From the NCBI GenBank assembly GCA_951799405.1, contig OX637353.1:15996001-16060000 (forward strand): a stretch of DNA of 64,000 bases, given 5' to 3'. Of this stretch, positions 33,480-64,000 are shown piece by piece; position 1 is the stretch's first letter; each line of letters opens with the position of its first letter. This DNA comes from Agapetus fuscipes (lineage: Eukaryota > Arthropoda > Insecta > Trichoptera > Glossosomatidae). The position numbers were made by a program, and so were the translations under genes. Under the pieces are notes generated by a model. It worked only from the letters and a program-made list of their open reading frames with translations, was not told where the DNA came from and ran no database searches.

Positions 33480-33735
33480 AGGAATATTATTTTCAAGTCA
33501 TGTTCCATTTATGTGTATTGCAATAAGAAAATACTCTCCGGTTTGTATTAAACTATTCATTGATGATAATGCGCCAGCGCACGCATCATTGCTTGTTTGT
33601 GTTTTCTGGCCAAAAACAACACTGATATTGTTCCTCAGCCACCATTTTCACTGGACATAGCCCTCTACAAGTTTTTGGTGTCCCAAAAATTGATTTGCCC
33701 CAAAAAAATGCTTTGAGAATCGAAAGAAGTGCTTA
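33480..33735 (+). pseudogene. Mariner transposase relic
   Basis: Broken frame reads DDNAPAHASLLVCVF, AKNNTDIVPQPPFSLDIAL and KFLVSQKLICPKK. This matches the mariner catalytic core around the second Asp (HDNAPAHT) and third Asp (YSPDLAP). Frameshifts and missing ends make it dead. Truncated by the TTA-flanked MITE that follows. Confidence 0.75.
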
Positions 33736-34023
33736 GGGGCCGTCCATAAATTACGTCATCGATTTTGGCCGATTTTCGACCCCCCGCCCCCTACAATCAT
33801 CCTATAGTCATAATCTAATGGACCCCCCCCCTCTTGCTGTAATAATGGATGAGCTTAATAATTAATAATGTTATAATACTTGCATACTATTTTGTATATT
33901 TTGTAAAAATTGGTATTTACAAGAACGACGTCACTTCTGGTACTCGTACATCTTTTACCATCATCCGCAGACCAGACCCCCCCTCCCCCCTAAATGCGAA
34001 TGACGTAATATATGGACAGCCCC
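33736..34023. mobile_element. MITE-6 (TTA duplication), copy 1
   Basis: Ends GGGGCCGTCCATAAATTACG and CGTAATATATGGACAGCCCC flanked by TTA. A second copy in opposite orientation is at 58330-58615. The 3-bp TTA duplication suggests PIF/Harbinger mobilisation. Confidence 0.85.
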
Positions 34024-34079
34024 TTACACAAGTTTGTGTATTATATCTGAGCAGAATTACTTTAATGGGGAAAAAATAT

Positions 34080-34216
34080 TAAGTTACGCAAAAAACGCAA
34101 CTAAGCTACACATATAGTGTAACTTCCTGTCAGCGTTATCCCGGAAGTGGTGATGCGGGACCTTTTAATTTTTACGGTAAGGGGGCCCGTCTTACGCCAA
34201 TCACTTCCGTTAAATA
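34080..34216 (-). mobile_element. SINE-B 3' fragment
   Basis: CAACTAAGCTACACATATAG, GCGTTATCCC and TTTACGGTAAGGGGGC match the SINE-B 3' end. Confidence 0.65.
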
Positions 34217-34502
34217 AATACAAAACATCACCTTTTTTTAACAGACCTGTATATGTTGACTACCTAAAAATGTGTACAAGTAAGTATTACTTAATTGTAT
34301 TCAACATTTGAAGTATTTTTCTCTGTTAATCCAAAGATTGTTAATTAATGGAATTGTGAAGTCAGTTAAATGTGTTGAATGTAAAAAAAACATTAAAAAA
34401 GAGTATGATGTATTGGTTGATATGAAATAATATGAAGGAACAAAATTAAATTTTGTACTCGTATGAACTATGTAAGATGATTTTTTACCGCTCGTTCACA
34501 AC

Positions 34503-34714
34503 ACCAGGAGTGGAAGTCTCGACGACCATCGATAGATCTTACCGTATCTATTTGAAGATAGGACGAAATAAATCATGGCTGCGTATAAACAGCTGATCCA
34601 TTGTATATATGGGACAACGATCAGCTGTTCAGGCACCGCCATGTTATATTCCGTTCTATCGTCAAATAGTTACGGTAAGATCTACAGACGGCCGTTGAGA
34701 CTTCCACCCCTGAA
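34503..34714. mobile_element. MITE-1 copy 2
   Basis: GAGTGGAAGTCTCGACGACC to GAGACTTCCACCC. Ends directly against MITE-2. Confidence 0.8.
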
Positions 34715-34861
34715 GTGCTATTCTGCTAAATTCCTTACGACCTTAAGGCGACGAGCTGGCTGTACGGTGATTCTTTATTTAAGGAGTTCTTTCGCAAACG
34801 CTAGCACTCCCGACTTGTATGGATATCCAAAGTGTAAAGAATTCAACAGAATAGCTCTTCG
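34710..34861. mobile_element. MITE-2 copy 2
   Basis: TGAAGTGCTATTCTGCTAAA at the left and TCAACAGAATAGCTCTTCG at the right; inverted relative to 12946-13111. Confidence 0.75.
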
Positions 34862-35077
34862 GGAGTCTTAGCGTTTTTTAAGTAACCGTCTCATAACTGT
34901 AATTTTCGCTCTGTTAAAATATAAAACATTTACATAATGATAGAGGTTAATATTTTGAGGGTGTGTAATTTTTTTTCATAACTTTTCAACATAGTCTGTA
35001 GGGTTTAACTTTTATCAATGTTCAGATGCCTAAAAAATGATATTTTAAAGAAAAACGGCTTATAGATGTAAAAAAAC

Positions 35078-35329
35078 ATATCGCAACCTTAAAGGTAAAA
35101 CTAAATGAGTGCTGATTCACTGATTTGAGAAATCGTCGATAAAACATTCAATTGGGAGTAACTTCTCATTGTAAGGACATACTCATGAAAAACTTTTAAA
35201 CTACAGGAATTTGATGCTTTTTTAAAGTGTTTTCTCTCGTAGAAAATAGGATAAATGGTGCATTTATCTGAGAAGCCCATGTTAGCTAAACATGTCACTA
35301 ATTCAGTTTAACCGTTAAGGTAGCGATAT
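35078..35329. mobile_element. MITE with TCGCWACCTTAA ends, TA-flanked
   Basis: Left ATATCGCAACCTTAAAGG and right CCGTTAAGGTAGCGATAT are inverted, with TA at both borders (Tc1/mariner-like). A diverged left end recurs at 41325-41420. Confidence 0.6.
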
Positions 35330-35397
35330 ATTTAAAATAACTTATCTACTACACATTAGAATATTTAAACGATCACAGTCATTGATTTGAAATCACA

Positions 35398-35478
35398 AAT
35401 CCTGGCCGTTTCGAGACTCGAACTAACGACCTCCAGGTAACGGAACACACCGTTAACCCTCTTAGCCTCAGTCAGGCT
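35398..35478 (-). mobile_element. tRNA-like SINE head
   Basis: Minus strand shows GGCTAAGAGGGTTAACGG and a B box GTTCGAGTCTCG at tRNA spacing. No intact acceptor stem, so it is a relic, possibly SINE-D-related. Confidence 0.45.
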
Positions 35479-35807
35479 TTCGTCAGTGATTTTTGTGTAC
35501 CTAATTTTTCGTAACATTTTTTTAATACTATCGATAAATTACATACATAATCTTTTATTTCAGTATTGATGTTAGCTAATGAAAAAGTATCAATGGCAGG
35601 CTTGAAAATGGAATCTGCACATTTAAATCAGGAGAAAAAAATGTGATGTCATTTTGCTGGGTTGCTAGAAACTTGTGATTGGTTGAATGGTTGCTAAGGA
35701 CCTTAATTAGGAATCGGAGCACCTTCGTCCTGATGCTGTTATCCATACAAAAAAAAACATTTCACTAGAGACAGAATATGCAGTTATACTTCAATACAAT
35801 AAATAAA

Positions 35808-35895
35808 TAAGAATATTGATTTGTATGGCGCCTTTACATGATCCTTGGTCATTCCAAAGGCGCCGGTTGTGGAGGTGGGTATTCAGCTACCTCAG
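35808..35895 (-). mobile_element. LINE 3' end, short copy
   Basis: Same 3' terminal sequence as 7793-7880 (GCGCCTTT...CCTTGGTCATTCC). Confidence 0.5.
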
Positions 35896-35901
35896 TAGTT
35901 G

Positions 35902-36177
35902 ACCAGTTCGTTGCCTAGTGGTTAACTCTATGGACTCATTATTGAAAGATCCTGGGATCGATTCTTGATGGAGCACAAAAAATATCAAAATATGCTCTTT
36001 GCTGGGTTGAAAAATTCATATGCCTTACCAAAGACCGAACACCAAAGGCCTATCCAGCATTATAACAACTGGATCTTGCTTCTGTAATTGTCGCTTTCTA
36101 TTGCGACGACTGACACAGGGCTTTTGATGTGAGATTCACACAAAAAAAACAGCGCTCACCTAATAAATAAATTATTA
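35902..36177 (+). mobile_element. SINE-A with diverged head
   Basis: Head GACCAGTTCGTTGCCTAGTG with B box GGGATCGATTC, the usual body (GCTGGGTTGAAAAATTCATA), and tail AACAGCGCTCACC followed by (ATT)n. Confidence 0.75.
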
Positions 36178-36262
36178 TTATTACATTGAAAAGAAGCTAA
36201 AGCGCTACGTACTGTATTTATAACATCTTTCATTAGATGTCACTGTATGTAACGCAAACGCA

Positions 36263-36756
36263 AACGCAACTAAGCTACACATATAGTGTAACTTCTTGCC
36301 TGCGTTATCCCCGAAGGGGTCGCATGTGGTGCTTCGGGACCTATTTATTTTTACAGGTAAGGGGGCTGGCCTCACACCAACCACTTTCAGTTGAAGTGGG
36401 GGTTTCCCAGCTCCCGGGGGGGGCTGGTTCTCATTTCTTGTGAAGGCTGAGTAAACCTTTGAGATCGAACCCTTGCTCTCGGCATGGAATGCAAGCGTTC
36501 TACCAATTGAGCTATCAACCTTTTTACGAGCTTGATCGTCGCTGCTACAAAGCGCCAATTCTCAAGCAAGACCCAGTTGCTGTAAGGCTGGATGGACCTT
36601 TGGTGACCGGTCATTGGTAAAGGTTTTATGAATTTTTGAACCCAGCGAAGAGCAAATTTGAAAATATAAATGTTATATTTTTTGTGCTCCGCCGGGAATC
36701 GAACCCACAACCTTCCCATTCAGAGTCCAAAGTGTTACCACTGACCTACCGACCGG
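36263..36756 (-). mobile_element. Composite SINE-A + SINE-B, minus strand
   Basis: Reading right to left: SINE-A head and body (36756-36535), then the TAAAAAGG junction, the SINE-B head, CACTTCAACTGAAAGTGG and the 3' end CTTCGGGGATAACGCAGG. Same architecture as 20254-20744. Confidence 0.85.
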
Positions 36757-36781
36757 TCTAAAATGAAAATATCCATGATTA

Positions 36782-37240
36782 TTAATATGGACAGTAAATG
36801 ATAGTGAAATGAGTAAAGTATGTGCGGTGGAAATGAAGCATTTGAGAAGTATGACATGAAAAACTTTGAGGGATAGAGTTAGGAATGAGTGGGTAAAAAA
36901 AGAATGTAATTTGAAAGAGGATGTGAAAGTTAAAGTACAAAAGTATGTGATGAGATGGTTTGGGCATGTGGAAAGAATGAATGATGATAGACTGACAAAG
37001 TATGTATACAAAGAAAGTGTGAAAGAAAAAAGAGGGAAGGGACGACCGAGAAAAGTATGGAGTGATCAGATTGAGGAGATTGTGAAAGAATGGGATATAC
37101 AAAGTGAGCGTAAAAGAAGAAAATGCATGAAAAAGGTGATGGATATGAAGGAATTGAAAGAGGTATGTCAGGATAGGAAAAAATGGAGGCAGCTCTGCAG
37201 AGGCTCTGGCCATGCCTAGCGGAATGGCGGCAGAGTTACA
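36782..37240 (+). mobile_element. LINE 3' end (RT C-terminus)
   Basis: A 117-codon frame reads MRWFGHVERMNDDRLTKYV, then KRGKGRPRKVWSDQIEEIV and CQDRKKWRQLC, a classic LINE C-terminus, ending in a (GTTACA)n tail. The frame on the other strand here is a shadow. Confidence 0.85.
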
Positions 37241-37488
37241 GTTACAGTTATTAGAAATCAATCTGTGATGTGTCATCCAGTCTAGGGAATGTTTTTGATG
37301 TGCGGACTCCATTGATTTAATGTTATGGACTCTGTAAAGCTTTCTTTGTTGTCACTTATTACCATACTTACTTACTCCATTTGTTCCTAGTTAAATTGTT
37401 TATTCACAAAATCCAGTACGTTTAATTTATATGATGCATTCTTTATTTAAAAGCATTCATTCAACTTCATTTTCAAGGTCTATTAGAT

Positions 37489-38012
37489 GAGACATATTGG
37501 ATCAAAGATGGCAACCCAGGTTTTCTTTAAATGGGATAAATACCCCGAGTGTAAAATATTGTGTAAAATCCCCTCGATCAGGTAAATAGAAAAAATAATG
37601 AAAACTACAACAGCACCCCTTGTGCCTCATTTAGTTTCCATATGTTTTTTTAGGTTCCACGACAAGATGTGCAACGACATAACGTCCACCCGACCAATTG
37701 TCAATGGACATTGTGTCCGTGGGCATTCTGTCAATGGACATTGTGTCCGTGGGCATTCTGTCAATGGACATTGTGTCCGTGGGCATTCTGTCAATGGACA
37801 TTGTGTCCGTGGGCATTCTGTCAATGGACATTGTGTCCGTGGGCATTCTGTCAATGGACCTTGTGTCCGCGGGCATTCTGTCAATGGGCATTTTGTTTGG
37901 ACAGTTTTTTTTTAATATATACACAATTGCAGGGGATTTCTGCAATGTTTTGTACTCGACATGGCATTTTCTAGAAGAAGCGTAGATTGCCATTTTTGAT
38001 TCTGTACGACTC
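37489..38012. mobile_element. MITE-5, full copy carrying a minisatellite
   Basis: Ends GAGACATATTGGATCAAAGA and TTTTTGATTCTGTACGACTC are inverted. Inside is the 30-bp tandem array at 37698-37893. Confidence 0.7.
37698..37893 (+). repeat. 30-bp minisatellite, 6.5 copies
   Basis: Exact 30-bp period (unit starts 37701, 37731, ... 37881) with core GGACATTGTGTCC, itself a small hairpin. The long frames across it in four frames are artefacts. Shares its core with the array at 44188-44905. Confidence 0.92.
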
Positions 38013-39030
38013 AAATGTTTTCTATAACTGTTATAAATGTACCTGCATAATATGCCATATAACTTTGTGTATTACTCTTAAGATCTTGAATAAAACCAGA
38101 TAAAAATCCTTAAACAATGAACTCTATTTTTCTGTAAAGTCTTTTAGATTTTTTTATAAAAAAATGACCTGTTTTGAAGATGTGACACAACATCCAGAGC
38201 TTAAAAATTGTTGGAGCTTAAAACGTGAATGGTATTCATTAATTAAAAATGAAACAATTTACTTTATTTGTTAAGAAGTATATTTAAAAAAAAATACAAA
38301 TTATTTATTGGGCATTTACATAGTTGTTTATGATACTCATTAAAAACTTTTATAATAGATTCTAATTGGCACTAAAAGTAGTAAAACAAAAGCTTGTTTA
38401 TTTTAATTTAACAAAATAAAAAATAAATAAGTGATACTCTAGGTTTTGTTTATTTAGTAAAAATCAGTTAGATTTATTATTACGTAACACTTACACTCTA
38501 TGATCAATCTCTGAAAACAATAAATATATGCAAATGTCATAACATAACCTAAAAATCTCTACTTTATACATATGTACAGGGATTATAATGAAGATAGGTG
38601 ACAGAACATATAAGCAAGGCAGTTGCTGTGATGTCAGGGCTGCCAACTGATAAAATTCATCGGCATTATTTTCTTTTTCTTTCACAAAATACTCTTTCAT
38701 CTTCAACACACATCCCTGATACCACTTCCTGTCACTTTGGGCTTGTCAATTGTTGTTTTTTGTTTATCAAAATATAAAATCAGAACCACAAAGAAAACAA
38801 CACAGCTTACTTCATGGTGAACTATCAAAAGTGAAGTTTAACAAGATGGTTGGTAGTTCATTATGATCCGTGTACATCAGTATAATTTAAATCATAAATC
38901 AAAATACAAATTTCTACACCTAATTAATTCAATATTGCTTTGGAGATGGCCCTTTACATGAAAACAAACACTTTTTCTCATTGGAATGTGACAAACTAGT
39001 ACTTACTGGTACTTACAAAGCAAAATCTAA
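38013..39030. other. Intergenic, no feature recognised
   Basis: AT-rich, no coding signal or repeat ends seen. Confidence 0.4.
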
Positions 39031-39521
39031 AGGCTTCATCAAACAGGGAGCGTTTTTAGTGCGCTTCAAAGCGTCAGTGCTAAAACGCCGTAATGTCACG
39101 TACCTACTTTATATTTGAATAACTTTGACGCTATTCAGTCATCGTCACTAAGTGCAATTTCTATTGATTCGGGATCAAGATGAGTAGTTGCTGCTTTACA
39201 CTTTATCTAACAAAATCTGGACTATGTAGAAACATTTTTATAAGCACTGTTTCTTGTGTTACACAAGCACCAGTATTTTCAAGAGCATTCAATCAATTTT
39301 ACTATTGGCATAAAAAACACCCTGCGTCAAAGAAAATTTTGTAACAAAATACTAAGCGATGTTTGGATGCAGCAACAGAGCGTCGAGTACTGGTAGCCCG
39401 TTTGTTCTTTGACAGGTGTAGACATGTTCAGTACAACACAACGTAACGACACTACAATGCTAGACCGGGACGTTTTAGCGCCTTGACGTTCGCTAAGAAA
39501 GCTTCCTGTTTGACAAAGCCT
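39031..39521. mobile_element. MITE-3 (TAA duplication), copy 2
   Basis: Ends AGGCTTCATCAAACAGGGAG and CTTCCTGTTTGACAAAGCCT, TAA on both sides. Shares the internal GTACTGAACATGTCTACAC segment with copy 1 on the other strand. It lacks the 104-bp palindrome. Confidence 0.78.
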
Positions 39522-39955
39522 TAATAAAATGAACAGCAAACTGGGGGATTTTTACATTTGAAATGCCTACAAGAATTTGTAAAAGAATCAGGAGTAATGC
39601 TTCATGTGTTTGAAGCCAAAAAAGACATCCAACGTAGCCACACACTGAACAATATTGAAGTGGAGTACACAGTAAGATAGAGCAGATAAAAAAAACTTGC
39701 ACACATTGTAGCTTATGAGATTGCAATCGGTGAACGCCTGACTGGACGACCTCCTGAAGGGTAAAGAGGTAGCTGGACATCTTTGTCTCAAGACCCATAA
39801 GCTGACACCTTCTTGTGTACACTTAGATTGAAAGTTCTTAGTCAAGAAAAAGCTTGAGATGCAACCGGGTTCAGTCAAAAAAAGATTCACATTGCTGGAG
39901 ATTCTTCTCAAAAATACAGGAAAAAGGTTTGAAACTAACAGTTTTTATGGACCAC

Positions 39956-40202
39956 AATTGAAAACTACAGGGGAAAAACAAGGAATGTTAGCAAAAATAA
40001 GAAAATAAGTTTCTAAGAAAAAAAGTGACATCTGTGTGTATCTAAAGCTCTGCAAAATTCGTAATGCAACAACAATCCCTATCACAGTTTATGGCGGTAT
40101 TTACGGTTCTTTGTGACAGGCAATAACCATGATTTAAAATTTTGATTTACTCATAATTTTCTTCAACTAACATTCCTTGTTCTTCCCCTGTAGTCTTCAA
40201 TT
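39956..40202. mobile_element. 247-bp MITE, likely within the BTBD11-like 3' UTR
   Basis: Ends AATTGAAAACTACAGGGGAA and TTCCCCTGTAGTCTTCAATT are inverted over about 36 bp. It begins 66 bases past the BTBD11-like stop codon, so it could supply 3' UTR or polyadenylation sequence. Confidence 0.65.
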
Positions 40203-40267
40203 ATTCATTGATTCTTGTTAATAGCACTCAAAGTGTCAACCGCAGGCCGGAGAGTCACAAGGTTGCT

Positions 40268-62468
<22,201 letters not shown>

Positions 62469-63185
62469 CTGGAAACAAAAACCAATGAAGTCAGAATATT
62501 GTTAAAATTGTACAGGAATTCCCTTTTTAATTAAACTGCAATTATTTATTTTACACGGTTTGGTTCATAATTTATAATAATTGATAATCTCTGCGTAGGT
62601 ATGTTGGTCTTCACGGAAAAATGCTTGGAGCGACTAATCACTCTCCACACCATTGCAGTCCCTATATATAGGTACAAAAGAGATCTTTCTCACATACTCC
62701 AGATCATTCTTCGATTTCCCGCTCACACACTGGTGTGTACTGACCCTTAGTACGATACTTCGAGTATTGTGAAAAAACTCGTACTACGGGTACTGGTGTG
62801 AGCTGGTGTGAACAACCCCATGGAGTATCCCGTAGACCCCCAGGGGTCGATATCGACCACTTTGGGAACCACTGATCTATCATACGAGTTCTATTTGTTA
62901 AAGCTGATGATAAAAAATTATCTTGCCTAGACTGCATCAGTTTTTTTTAATAAAAAGTAACTGGCTGTGTGTGTGTGTGTGTTGTTTTCACACAAAAAGA
63001 AAACATTTATACAAAGGTTAATTATAAAATGTAATTAATTTCACTTATTGATTACTCGGATAGGAAAAAGTAATGAATGGCAGACAAACAACCTTTGTTT
63101 CGCTCGCTCGCAATATTATTGTATGTTTTTTTTAACAAAGCACGAGATTTGCATATTTTTTACAAAGAGCGTAAGTCTGTACAAG
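62469..63185. other. Upstream intron/flank, no exon recognised
   Basis: Contains one hAT-like end at about 62820-62871 (minus strand CAGTGGTTCCCAAAGTGG) and a (GT)n tract near 62962-62982. I could not find an upstream BTBD11-like exon or promoter. Confidence 0.4.
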
Positions 63186-63807
63186 CAGGCCCGGATTAAG
63201 GCCACCGGGGGCCCTAGTGCGGGAACTGTCAGGGGTCCCCATAAAACCCCATTTCTCACCATCATAAAAAATATCTAAGTACCAAAACGATTTTGAGAAC
63301 CAAAACGATGACATTCCTGTTTTGGAGACTCCCCAGATTCAAAAGAATTTGGATGTCCATGACATTTGTTAATTCATTGGAAGGAACTTCAAGGATCCCT
63401 TGACTAATAGGTTGGTATGAAGCTGACCACCCTTGCTGTAAAAAAATCAATATCTTGCCAATATCTTCCCTATAGCAGGGAAGAACGGCAAAGGTTGCTG
63501 GGCTTATGTTCATTTGAGGTTTGGTTTTTAAATTGTAAGTACATTTGCAGCATTTGTAAGCGAGAACGCAAACCCAAAAACGTGTTTGATTGTGAGCATG
63601 CATTTGATTTTAACTTAAAATGTTAACATATCTTTCCAACTTCGTCTCGTTGTTTATTTTTCATATTTCATATTTTTCCATATAATTTCATACAAGCTGC
63701 TAGTCTTTGGTCCCGGAAGTATATTTTTCTAAAACGTCTTGCGGCCCCTTAAGACGTGGGGGCCCTAGTTCAGTCGCACAGCTCGAAACGCTCTTAATCC
63801 GGGCCTG
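63186..63807. mobile_element. hAT-like MITE interrupted by SINE-C
   Basis: Ends CAGGCCCGGATTAAGG and CTTAATCCGGGCCTG, with GGGGGCCCTAGT repeated inverted inside each end. SINE-C (63407-63646) sits in the middle. A GTACAAG/GCACAAG pair near the borders may be a worn target duplication. Confidence 0.72.
63407..63646 (+). mobile_element. SINE-C, diverged, nested in hAT MITE
   Basis: CCTTGACTAATAGGTTGG head and ATATCTTTCCAACTTCG end. The central region is diverged (TTCCCTATAGCAGGGAAG). Confidence 0.68.
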
Positions 63808-64000
63808 TCAGCACAAGCCAACTTATATTAATAATAATTATTATATGAGTGCAGGCACCCACACCCACACATTGTTGTTACCAAGAAACAAACAGCAGTT
63901 CCTGAGAAAGTACTTCACACGAAATGTGAAAGTATGAATTAGAATAATTCGTTAATTTAGTAACTAAAACAGTTAATAAAAAAAAACTACAATCATAATC

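Noticed and set aside
36782..37312. 176-codon frame on the minus strand
   Set aside because: Shadow of the plus-strand LINE frame; hydrophobic and Phe-rich because the sense strand is Lys/Glu-rich.
37698..37893. Possible CRISPR-like array
   Set aside because: Head-to-tail identical units without unique spacers, in a eukaryotic intergenic MITE.
37598..38014. Overlapping frames of 85-127 codons with repeated peptides
   Set aside because: They are open in four frames only because the 30-bp minisatellite lacks stops; no start, composition or homology supports a gene.

Overview
The window is a stretch of animal nuclear DNA, almost certainly from an insect. It is AT-rich with GC-rich spliced exons, carries TTAGG-like motifs, and is packed with transposon relics. 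The species cannot be named from this sequence; a hemimetabolous insect such as a hemipteran is my guess. Two host genes are recognisable and they converge tail to tail. On the + strand, six exons between 4410 and 27552 encode the last 245 residues of an ATP8A-type P4-ATPase (phospholipid flippase): transmembrane segments 7 to 10 and the cytosolic tail, through the natural stop. On the - strand, eighteen exons between 62468 and 40268 encode 1146 residues, through the natural stop, of an ankyrin-repeat/BTB protein of the BTBD11/ABTB2 family. All internal exon phases match. The 5' ends of both genes lie outside the window.

Left edge (1-2472): the 5' part of an LTR retrotransposon on the - strand. 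It has an LTR, a leader with a candidate primer-binding site and 428 open codons of a Gag-like protein with a SAP-like N-terminus and a repeated coiled coil. From 2473 to 27552 is flippase gene territory, including a 15.4 kb intron (8652-24092). From 27553 to 40267 is intergenic sequence made mostly of MITEs, LINE tails and a mariner relic. From 40268 to 62468 is the BTBD11-like gene, whose introns hold SINEs, MITEs, a pogo element and a hAT element. From 62469 to 64000 is upstream intron or flank with hAT sequence.

Mobile content: four tRNA- or 5S-derived SINE families, called here A, B, C and D. A and B are modular: 5S rRNA+A and A+B fusions both recur. The 3' tail of SINE-A matches the 3' end of a LINE present here. 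LINE fragments are mostly 3' ends coding the reverse-transcriptase C-terminus. Several MITE families have 3-bp TAA/TTA target duplications (PIF/Harbinger-like). There are also pogo (TA), hAT (8-bp duplication) and mariner sequences, and Penelope-like inverted repeats with hammerhead-like cores.

The most unusual observation is that two tandem arrays have grown out of exon-intron junctions. A 65-bp array copies the 3' splice site of a flippase exon about seven times, and an 18-bp array copies the 5' splice site of a BTBD11-like exon four times in frame. Two further partial exon duplications lie in BTBD11-like introns.
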